Positions 38,596 to 48,040 are shown, counted from the stretch's first letter. The stretch: 64,000 nt of DNA from Legionella qingyii (GCF_003184185.1 NZ_QHJG01000015.1:8137-72136); one strand, 5' to 3'. The notes: a model not told the origin generated them from the letters alone. Made by a program: numbers and translations.

Positions 38596-40266
38596 ATGAA
38601 TGGTCGCATAGAATTAACTGTTGGAGACCAAGCCAAGCAGCTGTTGAATGATATAAAATTTATAAAAAAATGGTCAATTTTATATGATTCCTGTTTGTAT
38701 GGCACTGTATATCAATCTCCTGATTTCGTCTGCTCTTGGTATGAAGTATATTATTCTGAATGGCAACCAGTGCTGGTTACTTTGTGGAACAAAGACAATG
38801 ACCTCACTGCTTTATGGACTCTTGCTTTTTCCTTAAAAACCAACACCCTTGCTCATGCCGGAACAATTCAAGCAGAATACCATGCTTGGTTAGCTGTACC
38901 CGAAGTATCTGATTGGTTTATTAAAACGGCATGGTTTCAATTGAAAAATCATTTTAGATTTTCAATACTAAGATTTACCTATCTTCCGCCATCTCTTCTT
39001 CCTATTCTTCAGTCCATCCCCGAGATGACGTACAATCTTATTGTGCGGAAAAAAAATAGGCCTTTAATCCAATTAAATGCCCATGAGTTGCAAAAGTCTT
39101 TTATGAAAAAGAAAAATAAAAGCAAACTTAATCATCTCAAAAAATTAGGGGAATTAAAATTTTTAAGAATTACTGAATTGGTTGAGTTAGAGCGAGTCCT
39201 CCCTGAATTAATAAATTATTATGATTTTCGTCAAGGCGCGCTTCATCAAGTTACTCCCTTTCGAGATGATGACAAAAAACGCTCTTTCTTAGTACAATTA
39301 TTTGTATCTGCTCCTGATAAGATTTGCATTACAGTAACTTATCTTAACAATACTCCTATTGCTGCCATGATAGGAATGATTAGCAACAAGATGATACACT
39401 TGGATTTGTTACCCAGCTCCCCATTTTTAGCAGAATGTTCACCTGGAAAATTGCATCTAATGCTATTAGGCGAGTACCTTATTAGTCAGGGCTATAAACA
39501 GTTTGATCTAACCCCTGGTGATGATGCCTGGAAAGAGCGTTTTGCCAATGCGCATGATGAAGTTTCTGAAGTTATCCTTTATAAATTCAGCTATTTACGT
39601 TTTCTTGTAAAGCTTTTTGATGGTTTGAAAAAACTCTTAAAACCTTATAAAAACTCTTTAAATAAGGTTAGATCCTTCATTCATAAAGGATCCAATCAAT
39701 GCATTGCAAAATTAATTTATAGAATAAAAAATTGGATTAAAGAAGATAACGAAATGTGTATCTACTTTTTTGAGCGGTCTTCTGCACAGAATTTTAAGTC
39801 TGATGAACGAGTCAAATGCAATTCAATCTCTGATTTACTCCATTGTGAGCCATGGCACAATCAATATGATTTTTTATCAACCGCATTAAAACGATTCAAC
39901 GCAAAGGAATATATCTATACTATGACTATTGATAATTACCTTGCGATTTATATTTGGATGACGAAGAACCGCAGTTTTTTTTCTATTTTCCAATATTCAG
40001 TTAATATTCCTGAAAAGAGCATCTTATTTTATGACTCATCGATACATCCAAAATTTAGAAGAAAAGGTCTTTATAAAATAATGCTTGCCCATATGATACA
40101 TGAAGCATTTACTTTCACGGACATTAAATCTATTTATGTTTTTGTTTTAGCGAGTAATTTACCTTTCCGCCATGCTATAGAACAAGCGGGGTTTCAATAT
40201 CGAAGTTCAATTTTTATGCAGAGAAGATTCGGTTTTGTAAAAAAATGGATGAATAAACCACTATAA
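38596..40266 (+). CDS. Two-domain GNAT protein (CelD/BcsL type plus second GNAT)
   Basis: A 556-aa soluble protein. Residues about 40-340 match the CelD/BcsL acetyltransferase family of polysaccharide clusters, with YQSPDFVCSWYEVYY, a basic central segment (KKKNKSKLNHLKKLGELKF) and YKQFDLTPGDDAWKERFAN. Residues about 380-556 form another GNAT-like domain. Its acyl-CoA site reads SSIHPKFRRKGLYKIMLAHMI (an R-x-x-G-x-like loop), followed by VLASNLPFRHAIEQAGFQY. It probably acylates a sugar or lipid intermediate. The second domain could be a late fusion, since the remnant upstream ends at the first. Confidence 0.78.
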   Translation: MNGRIELTVGDQAKQLLNDIKFIKKWSILYDSCLYGTVYQSPDFVCSWYEVYYSEWQPVLVTLWNKDNDLTALWTLAFSLKTNTLAHAGTIQAEYHAWLAVPEVSDWFIKTAWFQLKNHFRFSILRFTYLPPSLLPILQSIPEMTYNLIVRKKNRPLIQLNAHELQKSFMKKKNKSKLNHLKKLGELKFLRITELVELERVLPELINYYDFRQGALHQVTPFRDDDKKRSFLVQLFVSAPDKICITVTYLNNTPIAAMIGMISNKMIHLDLLPSSPFLAECSPGKLHLMLLGEYLISQGYKQFDLTPGDDAWKERFANAHDEVSEVILYKFSYLRFLVKLFDGLKKLLKPYKNSLNKVRSFIHKGSNQCIAKLIYRIKNWIKEDNEMCIYFFERSSAQNFKSDERVKCNSISDLLHCEPWHNQYDFLSTALKRFNAKEYIYTMTIDNYLAIYIWMTKNRSFFSIFQYSVNIPEKSILFYDSSIHPKFRRKGLYKIMLAHMIHEAFTFTDIKSIYVFVLASNLPFRHAIEQAGFQYRSSIFMQRRFGFVKKWMNKPL

Positions 40267-40362
40267 AACTTAATTGAGATAGATAAGGATTAAACAGTTT
40301 ACAAGAACCGGTTGTTTTAATTTGCTGTATATATTTAAAATCTTGTCTGGGGAGTTGAATCA

Positions 40363-41616
40363 ATGAGCAACCTCATTAAAGGGGAGAATTATAAGTTGAA
40401 TAATCCTGCTTTTATTTTAGGTTTGTTTGATCCTGGACTTGCTGTGGTACATCTTCTTGCGGATGCCAAAGTTAATGTTATCGGTTTTTCAACTTTTTCT
40501 GCAGGTGAAATCGGAGTATACACACGAAAATGCAAGGTCCATCAGATCCCTTATCCCATAGGACGTGAGGATGCACTATTAGACTTTCTTCTTAAATTTA
40601 TACAGGATAATAATTGGACCAGCCTTTATCGCCCGGTGTTATTTCCTACAACAGATCTATTTGTTTATTGGATAGCAGAAAATGAAGATATACTAAAAAA
40701 GTATTTTTTATTTGAGCAACCCTCTAAAGAAATAACCCTTCTTTTCAAAAATAAAAATGTACAGAGCCAGTTAGCGCTTAATGCAGGTTTAAACATACCT
40801 TGGACAATAGAAATCAAACATCTTAATGATCTTCCTCACTTAGAAAAGCTTAGTTTCCCTTTATTAGTAAAAGGGGCCGACTCAACTACTTGGAAAAAAA
40901 ATATTCACGAAAAAGGGATAGAAATTTCCAGGAAGGCAGATCTTGAACCGTTAGTTTGTGAGCTTTTGAAAACGCAACAAAGTGTTATTCTCCAAGAAAT
41001 CATTCCAGGACCAGAGTCTAATTTAATAGAGGTTTCTATGATAGCCACTCAAAAAAGTGACATAGTAAGCTCTATTACCGTTCGAAAAATTCATCAGTTT
41101 CCGCGGAAATATGGTACAGGTTGTTTGGTTGAAGAAAGTCATTTCCCCGAGATAGAAAAGCTAGCCATAAAATTTGTTCAAAAGAATAAGTTAAGTGGTA
41201 TTTTAAATATGGAATTTAAATTAAATGAAAAAAATGGATTAGCTTATTATATTGAAACCAATCTTAGAAGCTGGGATCAAATTGGGATAACTCGATGTAT
41301 TGGTGGTAACTTCCCATATCTCCTGTTTCAACTTCTAACCGATACAAAACTTCCATTTTCCTATAAGAATTGTTCCAAATATTCTCCCATTACTTGGATT
41401 GATCCGGTGAGTGAAGCAACCTTAATATCTCAAGAACCAAACAAATTGAATGCATTTTTTACATTTTTACAACGATGGAGAAAAAGTACTGTAATTAACA
41501 GTTGGTACTGGAATGATCCTGTTCCTTTCATAAAAAAATGGAGTTTATCCCACAAAATTCATTCTTTGATTCAGTTTATTTGGAAAAATAGTTTCGCTAA
41601 ACTCCATAAATCTTAA
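40363..41616 (+). CDS. ATP-grasp ligase of the polysaccharide locus
   Basis: A 417-aa carboxylate-amine ligase. The N-terminal domain begins FILGLFDPGLAVVHLLADA. The ATP-grasp core contains FPLLVKGADSTTW, QSVILQEIIPGPESNLIEVS and the metal-binding GILNMEFKLNEKNGLAYYIETNLRSW, ending with Glu and Asn at the ATP/Mg site. Proteins of this type in capsule loci attach amino acids to sugars or make modified peptides. The substrate cannot be read from sequence. ATG 40363 follows GGGGAG. Next to acyl- and formyltransferase-like genes, it suggests decoration of the polymer. Confidence 0.8.
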   Translation: MSNLIKGENYKLNNPAFILGLFDPGLAVVHLLADAKVNVIGFSTFSAGEIGVYTRKCKVHQIPYPIGREDALLDFLLKFIQDNNWTSLYRPVLFPTTDLFVYWIAENEDILKKYFLFEQPSKEITLLFKNKNVQSQLALNAGLNIPWTIEIKHLNDLPHLEKLSFPLLVKGADSTTWKKNIHEKGIEISRKADLEPLVCELLKTQQSVILQEIIPGPESNLIEVSMIATQKSDIVSSITVRKIHQFPRKYGTGCLVEESHFPEIEKLAIKFVQKNKLSGILNMEFKLNEKNGLAYYIETNLRSWDQIGITRCIGGNFPYLLFQLLTDTKLPFSYKNCSKYSPITWIDPVSEATLISQEPNKLNAFFTFLQRWRKSTVINSWYWNDPVPFIKKWSLSHKIHSLIQFIWKNSFAKLHKS

Positions 41617-41651
41617 TGTTATTGGTTGAATCAAACGTCACAAATATTTTT

Positions 41652-43355
41652 TTAAATCCATAGTTTTTTTAATTTTCTAAAAGAAAATATAGGCTTGGAA
41701 TAAACATCAATTAACACGGCATTTGCGCCAAATTTTGAAATGGTGTGCATTCCTTGTTTTCCTGGCGGCGGTTGAATTTCGCAACAAAACTCTTCTTGAA
41801 ACGATGTGGGGCTAAGAGTTTTGATTCGATTAACCATAATGGATTTCCCATATCTACCAGCGCAGTTTTGTGAAGGTCGATAAATTATATCGTTTATAAT
41901 AAACGGCGTTCCTGCTGGTCGACTTGATCTAATATCACATTTTACTGGATTAAGTGCATGTTGTTGCCATGCACCTGTTAGTGTTTTAGAGTACCAAATG
42001 AAAAGATGAGAGTTATCTCCAATTTCTTTATGGGTACAAAATAACCACCAATAATCCTTACTATGCATGATTGTTATATCAACTGCGGGGAAATCATGTA
42101 TCAAAACAGCTTTTTGATACCATTTTCCAGTGGGTGTTCGCTTCCAGAGTGATACTTGGTTCGATGCGGAAGATTCCGGAATGCAATAAAGCGCCCCATT
42201 TTCACAGATAAGATAAGGATAAGATAAATGTCCTGGAGTTTCCAAGATATTATCTTCTCCTTGAAATTCCCTTCCATTATCCCATTTTAAATAGGAGATT
42301 TTTCCTTCTTCTTGTATTTGATCAAATTTTTCAAATAATATTATTCCTGCCCCCTCTTCATAAGGATATACTCCAAAAGGATCTGCCATAAAATATTTTT
42401 TTAGGTCAGAATTCACATATTTTATTAAATTTTCATCTATTGATGTTGTTTGAACAAAAGATTCAATGGTTTTTTCAACAACACCAATTCGCCAACTCAT
42501 CATTGTAATTTTAGGATGTGTTACCAACCAGGAATAAATACGGCTGCTTACATGAAAAAAATATTTTAACATGTCGACATTACTGGGTTTCTTTTTTATA
42601 GCTACTTTTTTTTCTTGAGCTGGATAATCGCGAACAATATCTTTATTAGAATGAATTAATTCTTGGCAAACTCGTTTTGGGAAATATGTAGTACTTAAGA
42701 GTATTGTATCCAGGTTAGTTCTGTAAGTCCCTTTACAACTAAAATGACTACAAAATAATTCTCCTCTATGCAGGATGTAGCCTCTATCCTGGTGTTCAGT
42801 CAAACGTTGTAATGTAACAGTAATGCAATCTTTCTTATCAAACGTTTCCCAAAATGCCGGAGGTAAGTCTCCATGATATTCAGGATCTCCATAATGAAAT
42901 CGCCAAACCCCGAATTTTGCGGCATTCAAAAAATCACCTTTTAAAATGCTGTCTTCAAAATGTAATATAAAGTCTAACTCTCTGATCTTAAGATCTTTTA
43001 AATCTTCATCATCACAATAAATAGTATCTGCCCTACGATTAATACTGTGAAATCTAATTTTTTTTATTTCAGTATTTTGCAATGTACTACTCATATCTGT
43101 ACGAACCATAGCTTTTAATTTAGGTAAGACTAGATACTTATAGAACAACATCCAGAATAAAAATCGAGAATTTTTTAAAAGATAACGCCACTTACTAAGC
43201 CTCTTTTTTTTATATTGCGGAACGATGATAAGTGCAAGTTCAGCATACTGAGAATCAAGCAGCTGAGTTAAACAATTCGCTTGCCACATTGGAAAAATTG
43301 TTGGGCTTGTACTAATTACTGCAAATTTAAAACAACCATATTCTTTGGGTATCAT
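41652..43355 (-). CDS. Formyltransferase-like protein with a GINT1-like beta-propeller
   Basis: A 567-aa protein. The first 230 residues resemble formyltransferases: LDFILHFEDSILKGD, FGVWRFHYGDPEYHGDLPPA and HQDRGYILHRGEL. The canonical Asn-x-His-Pro-Ser reads R-F-H-Y-G, so the catalytic Asn is Arg, while His and the downstream Asp remain. Residues about 300-560 look like the five-bladed propeller placed N-terminally in plant glucosamine inositolphosphorylceramide transferases: YFMADPFGVYPYE, GHLSYPYLICENGALYCIPE, WWLFCT, RPAGTPFII, YRPSQNC. Both parts co-occur in bacterial polysaccharide clusters. The role is sugar modification, with the first domain perhaps inactive. The start has no good ribosome binding site. 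Confidence 0.75.
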   Translation of the reverse strand: MIPKEYGCFKFAVISTSPTIFPMWQANCLTQLLDSQYAELALIIVPQYKKKRLSKWRYLLKNSRFLFWMLFYKYLVLPKLKAMVRTDMSSTLQNTEIKKIRFHSINRRADTIYCDDEDLKDLKIRELDFILHFEDSILKGDFLNAAKFGVWRFHYGDPEYHGDLPPAFWETFDKKDCITVTLQRLTEHQDRGYILHRGELFCSHFSCKGTYRTNLDTILLSTTYFPKRVCQELIHSNKDIVRDYPAQEKKVAIKKKPSNVDMLKYFFHVSSRIYSWLVTHPKITMMSWRIGVVEKTIESFVQTTSIDENLIKYVNSDLKKYFMADPFGVYPYEEGAGIILFEKFDQIQEEGKISYLKWDNGREFQGEDNILETPGHLSYPYLICENGALYCIPESSASNQVSLWKRTPTGKWYQKAVLIHDFPAVDITIMHSKDYWWLFCTHKEIGDNSHLFIWYSKTLTGAWQQHALNPVKCDIRSSRPAGTPFIINDIIYRPSQNCAGRYGKSIMVNRIKTLSPTSFQEEFCCEIQPPPGKQGMHTISKFGANAVLIDVYSKPIFSFRKLKKLWI

Positions 43356-43718
43356 TAATTTATTTTCAGAAATTAGTAATTTATAAGATATAATAGTCTA
43401 GAAAAAACAGGATCACCACAGACAAAAATACCCAAGGCAGCAATAGCAAAGGAATTGATGACTTTTACTGTAATATTAGTACTACAGTTTAATGGACTAC
43501 CTTTATACCAACGATATGCAATAGTTGCTTTATTGTACCTTTCGAGTGCCTCAAACCTTCATAAGGAGCTGATTCGCTCACCGCAAATTTCCTCCGTTGC
43601 TTGGCCCTGAATCGCCTATCATCGCTAAAAAACCAGTCCATCGCTAATCCGACATCCCGGCATGTCCGCGGGGTAACATATGTGATCAAGCGACAGTGCT
43701 TGCCACGGAGAAATTCAC
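43356..43718. other. Right border of the polysaccharide island, with a GC-richer islet
   Basis: 363 bp between two minus-strand genes. Positions about 43540-43705 are clearly richer in GC than the surroundings. They contain ACCCCGCGGACATGCCGGG and a small hairpin GACAT-GCCGGG-ATGTC. A 66-codon minus frame (43489-43689) covers it but resembles nothing I know. It may be a relic of the mobile DNA that brought the island, or an unannotated small RNA. Confidence 0.35.
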
Positions 43719-46220
43719 TTAATTATGGAGACATGTTTCACCAAGATGAGACTCTTTGGATTTAGTAAACAAGTTCGACCATTCCTCTACCGTCTTTTCA
43801 ACCATTTCCGTAAAATCAGTATCATCATGCGGTTTGAAAAAATCGCGTGCACGTCCATAAACGGAATTGGTTGCCTCAGCACGGCTTTCATCTGATTCAG
43901 GCCTGTCTAATATAATTTGGAATATCTTTTCAAACCGCTCAATATTATCTTTTCCAGATGTAGGGCTTAGCATTAAGTCGAAAATTTGTTTTATTCCATC
44001 AGGAATGGTTACCGGCTCAGAAAAATATTTTATTGGTACTGTCTCAGAAAAGAATTTTACAGACCAACGCCCGTTTAATTCTCCTACTGGGACTGGGGTA
44101 AATAGACTTTTTTCATTGATTAATAGATGTAACGAGTCGTAAAGTCGATTACAATTTGTTTTACCTAATTGGCGAGCAACCAAACGACAGAGCAATGTAT
44201 TTTTGGGGAGTACATATTCTTTTACCTTTTTAGAGCCGCCAATAAAAATATTTTTTACTTCGTTATCCGTTGCAACCCGATCATCGTCTTTAAGTGCTCG
44301 CTCGTTATCCAACCGTTTTTTAATTTCTGTAGCAATATCCTCGGGTAAGTACCAGTCTGGGGTCTTGATGCCTTCAGAACCTGGCGCATTCTGTCCTGCA
44401 TGTTCATGATGATGACGACTCATATACAGATCAGCTACTAAGGAGACAAAACGAATGCGATTCTTTTTATCATAGAGCTCATCAAATACAGGCCAACATC
44501 CATAGAGTTCTTTATAAAGAATCATCGCATCAGTATGAATAAGCTCTATGGCTTTTCTATCCTTGCCACTAACGCACGATCCATAAGAATGCCCTCCAAT
44601 GCTCAAAATAATTAACTGCTCCAGAGAGCTCAAAAATAATTCCCTGCCTGCATAATCAAAAATAGTTGCGGTCCCTGTAGCTGACTCTAAGACACTTTTA
44701 TATTCCTCCAAAAGAGTCTTTAGGCCTGGAGTCGAAGAAACATATTTCTCCGCTACAGCCAATAAATTCAAACTGTCTTTATCATTTGACTGCGTATAAT
44801 AGAGTCGTTTTGCTAAATTATAGGGATGATTATTCTGGAGAATCGTTTGTGTCGCTGCGCGTCGTTCTACCGCTGCCCGCGCTAATTTATACAGCTCTAA
44901 ATCTGGAGGTAATGTGGGCAAATAGTCGGTAATCCAAGTCGGCACATAATCGGCTGCATGAATTGGACTAATCAGCGTTTGTAATATTGCAAGTTGATCC
45001 GGTTGTGCATTTTCCATCACTTTAGCCAGATTCGAATCGATATGGCGTTGTTGCACCGCTCCAGGCCATGTTAATCCATCTCGAGTTGCAACGTGACTGG
45101 AGCGATATCGCTTCTTTGACAGTTCACGAAATTTTCCATCTTGACTCACTGCTAATAAACTATGAACAGCATAATTTGCAGGCAGAGGCAGCGTTCGATG
45201 ACGACTGGATAAATAAGTAACTGCATCTTCGACTCGTTTGCATCCTTTCAGCACATGTTCCAGGAAAAACTGTTGATGCTCGGACAATACCCAATACCAT
45301 TGTGGAATACTTGAAATGCCTCCCACCGTAGAGGAGCATTCCTTCTTAAAACTTTCTGAGAAAATTAGCTTCTTAAACTTGCTTAAGTTGTATTCCAAGT
45401 TCGATGGGTCTAATGCCAAGACACGGATCATTTCTTGCAAATGCGGGCCCAACTCATTAAACCAGGCAGGAAGTGGTAACGAGTTCGTAGCAATTTGTTT
45501 TAGATCAACATTAAAATTAATTGCTCTTTTTTTTATTAATGCCCATTCGATTAAAAAACTATTAAAGTCCTGAACGACTTCAATATAGCTGCCAATTGAT
45601 CGATTCAGATTACAAAAATAGGCTTGCTGATACTCTTCAAGTTTACAAACCCAGGATGGAGTTTTGGGATATTTGCTCGCCTTAATTTGTTTTAATTCAT
45701 TTATAAATTGTTCATAGTAAGGAGGAAGCGATTCGTCGATCTGGAGAATGTAATCGTCATCATTCAACTTCATGGGCGTTAATGTTGCCAGATCGTAGCG
45801 ACCTTGACGCATTAATTCATATTGTTCTGCTTCATTCAATAACTCAATTGCTTCTTTAATGGAAGTACCCCACCCCAAAGCAATCAATTCAATTAATTTC
45901 GCAGTGTATTTTTCTAATTCCTTATGCAATTCATCCATTGAGCCTTTTGCATGCAAAGCATCTTCTTCGCATTCGTTCACATACTCTTCTAAGGTGCTTT
46001 TGAGCAAAAAACGGCTTTGCGGCGCTAATGGATAAGCATCAAGAAGAAAGGAGAACGCCTTATGGAGACTATTAACCCGACGTACGAAACTGCGGTGATT
46101 ATCAGGCTTCTTGTGGTAAGTTTCTAGAATATAGCCAGGAAAGCGAATTGCTAAGGCTTCGAGTAATTCAGCTGATAATTCGGTACCATGCGGTACACGT
46201 AAAATAATTCCTTTTCCCAT
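43719..46220 (-). CDS. Large candidate effector with a CX5R phosphoinositide-phosphatase-type loop
   Basis: An 833-aa soluble protein, helical, without signal peptide or membrane segment. At residues 549-555 it has CVSGKDR, within GHSYGSCVSGKDRKAIEL. This is a CX5R loop of the C-x-S-G-K-D-R type known from Salmonella SopB and Legionella SidF and SidP, which dephosphorylate phosphoinositides. Downstream is a His-rich segment MSRHHHEHAGQNAPGSEGIK. The C-terminus is polar and Glu-rich (EMVEKTVEEWSNL, SKESHLGETCLHN), as in many Dot/Icm substrates. In L. pneumophila, from memory, an effector gene (lpg0130) lies next to mmsA, as here. ATG 46220 has AAGGAA upstream. The catalytic role is inferred from the loop. 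Confidence 0.7.
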   Translation of the reverse strand: MGKGIILRVPHGTELSAELLEALAIRFPGYILETYHKKPDNHRSFVRRVNSLHKAFSFLLDAYPLAPQSRFLLKSTLEEYVNECEEDALHAKGSMDELHKELEKYTAKLIELIALGWGTSIKEAIELLNEAEQYELMRQGRYDLATLTPMKLNDDDYILQIDESLPPYYEQFINELKQIKASKYPKTPSWVCKLEEYQQAYFCNLNRSIGSYIEVVQDFNSFLIEWALIKKRAINFNVDLKQIATNSLPLPAWFNELGPHLQEMIRVLALDPSNLEYNLSKFKKLIFSESFKKECSSTVGGISSIPQWYWVLSEHQQFFLEHVLKGCKRVEDAVTYLSSRHRTLPLPANYAVHSLLAVSQDGKFRELSKKRYRSSHVATRDGLTWPGAVQQRHIDSNLAKVMENAQPDQLAILQTLISPIHAADYVPTWITDYLPTLPPDLELYKLARAAVERRAATQTILQNNHPYNLAKRLYYTQSNDKDSLNLLAVAEKYVSSTPGLKTLLEEYKSVLESATGTATIFDYAGRELFLSSLEQLIILSIGGHSYGSCVSGKDRKAIELIHTDAMILYKELYGCWPVFDELYDKKNRIRFVSLVADLYMSRHHHEHAGQNAPGSEGIKTPDWYLPEDIATEIKKRLDNERALKDDDRVATDNEVKNIFIGGSKKVKEYVLPKNTLLCRLVARQLGKTNCNRLYDSLHLLINEKSLFTPVPVGELNGRWSVKFFSETVPIKYFSEPVTIPDGIKQIFDLMLSPTSGKDNIERFEKIFQIILDRPESDESRAEATNSVYGRARDFFKPHDDTDFTEMVEKTVEEWSNLFTKSKESHLGETCLHN

Positions 46221-46386
46221 CGATTAATTTCCTTAACGACTTACCTCGGTTTAAAAAACTCCCTTAGGATTATTCAAAAAGAGGTTATATTAGTCCTAAT
46301 CTCTTCGTTATTATTGTATAAATAATTCCATGAAACAATTACAATAATCACTTAATTTGATAAAAATAATAAAAAGGAGTTTGTTA

Positions 46387-47886
46387 ATGAGCTACATTGT
46401 ACAACATTATATTGGTGGACAATTAATCAATGAAACGAATACGACTACCCATCCTATTTATAATCCAGCATTAGGGGAAGTAATCGGCCAAGTTCATTTT
46501 GCATCCAAATCACTGTGCGATAAAACGATCGCTACTGCCAAAGAAGCTGGAGCAGAATGGGCACAAACTCCTGCAATAAAAAGAGCACGAATTCTTTTTA
46601 AATTCCGCGATTTATTAGAAAAAAATCAATTGGATCTGGCACGGATCGTCACTCGTGAACATGGCAAGACTTTGGATGATGCAAAAGGTTCTGTAGCACG
46701 TGCTATAGAAGTAGTTGAATTACATTGCGGCCTAGTCAATCAACTCAAAGGAGATTTCTCAGCAGATGTAACCAATGGCATTGATTGCCATACATTACGC
46801 CAACCAATAGGTGTTTGTGCTGGTGTCTCTCCTTTTAATTTCCCTGTTATGGTTCCGGTTTGGATGATGATTCCGGCAATTGCATGTGGCAACACCTTCA
46901 TCTTGAAGCCTTCCGAACAGGACCCTTCCGCTCCAGTTCGTCTCCTTGAATTATTAAGTGATGCAGGATTGCCTGCTGGCGTTGCCAATTGCTTGCATGG
47001 CGATAAAACTACAGTAGATCATTTACTGGCTCATCCAGACATCGCCGCCTTTACTGCTGTAGCATCAACACCAGTTGCGCAATATATTTATACTACAGCA
47101 ACAGCTCATGGAAAACGGGCCCATACATTTGGTGGTGCTAAAAACCATTGCATCGTGATGCCTGATGCCGATCTCAATCAAGCCGCTTCTGCAATTGTGG
47201 GCGCAGCCTACGGTTCCGCAGGTGAGCGATGCATGGCGATATCTGTTGTTGTGACTGTAGGGGATCACACCGCTGATGCCTTAATTGAAAAAATGACACC
47301 GCAAATTAAAGCAACGCGGATCAATGCGGGTGATGTACCTGGTACAGATATGGGGCCATTGATTAGTGGGGCACATCGAGAGAAAGTACTCGCAGCCGTC
47401 GATAAAGGGATAAACGAAGGTGCCAAATTAATTATCGATGGTAGAACATTTAAACATCCTGAACATCCACAAGGTTTCTTCATGGGACCGTGCCTGTTTG
47501 ATCATGTTCATGAAAATATGTCCATTTATCAAAATGAAATTTTTGGGCCAGTTCTCGTAATTGTTCGAGCCAATAATTTTGAAGAAGCACTCGCTTTGGT
47601 GAATAGAAATCAATATGGCAATGGAACAGCAATTTTCACGCGCGATGGATTTAGTGCGCGTGAATACAGTCAACGCGTACAAGTTGGAATGGTAGGAATT
47701 AACATTCCTATTCCTGTTCCTATTGCCAATCATCCATTTGGCGGCTGGAAACATTCTTCTTTTGGTGACACCAACATGCACGGGCAAGAAAGCGTCAATT
47801 TTTATACTCGACGCAAAACAGTCACCAGCAAATGGCCTGTTAGTGAAATCAAAGAAAGTGCTTTTATCATGCCAACGCATGATTAA
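46387..47886 (+). CDS. mmsA: Methylmalonate-semialdehyde dehydrogenase (CoA-acylating)
   Basis: Aldehyde dehydrogenase family enzyme of valine (and thymine) breakdown that converts methylmalonate semialdehyde to propionyl-CoA. ATG 46387 follows AAGGAG, ten codons inside the longer frame, and gives 499 aa. Motifs are GVSPFNFPVMVPVWMM, ILKPSEQDPS, the cofactor region FTAVASTPVAQYIY, GGAKNHCIVMPDAD, the catalytic Cys in YGSAGERCMAIS, and the C-terminal GGWKHSSFGDTNMHG. These are typical of MmsA rather than general ALDHs. mmsB and acs follow, after a 344-bp repeat-rich gap. Confidence 0.96.
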   Translation: MSYIVQHYIGGQLINETNTTTHPIYNPALGEVIGQVHFASKSLCDKTIATAKEAGAEWAQTPAIKRARILFKFRDLLEKNQLDLARIVTREHGKTLDDAKGSVARAIEVVELHCGLVNQLKGDFSADVTNGIDCHTLRQPIGVCAGVSPFNFPVMVPVWMMIPAIACGNTFILKPSEQDPSAPVRLLELLSDAGLPAGVANCLHGDKTTVDHLLAHPDIAAFTAVASTPVAQYIYTTATAHGKRAHTFGGAKNHCIVMPDADLNQAASAIVGAAYGSAGERCMAISVVVTVGDHTADALIEKMTPQIKATRINAGDVPGTDMGPLISGAHREKVLAAVDKGINEGAKLIIDGRTFKHPEHPQGFFMGPCLFDHVHENMSIYQNEIFGPVLVIVRANNFEEALALVNRNQYGNGTAIFTRDGFSAREYSQRVQVGMVGINIPIPVPIANHPFGGWKHSSFGDTNMHGQESVNFYTRRKTVTSKWPVSEIKESAFIMPTHD

Positions 47887-47942
47887 AAATAGAATAATTA
47901 ATGTAGCCTGGGTAAAAGCGAAGCCATAATTCCCACTACCGT

Positions 47943-48040
47943 TAAATAAGCTGTCATTCCCGCTAAATAAGCTGTCATTCCCGCGGAGGCGGGAATCCAT
48001 GCCTATTTTAGGGATAGATTCCCGCCTTCGCGGGAATGAC
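47943..48040. repeat. dRS3-like inverted repeat with a duplicated 21-bp arm
   Basis: The 21-bp sequence TAAATAAGCTGTCATTCCCG followed by C occurs twice in tandem (47943-47963 and 47964-47984). The second copy continues into GCGGGAATCC. The opposing arm at 48016-48040 reads GATTCCCGCCTTCGCGGGAA followed by TGAC. The core ATTCCCGCCTTCGCGGGAAT fits the ATTCCCN8GGGAAT pattern. It is related to the element at 8096-8178. Confidence 0.7.

Noticed and set aside
43489..43689. 66-codon minus-strand frame in the island border
   Set aside because: No similarity recognised and no good ribosome binding site; kept only as a composition anomaly.
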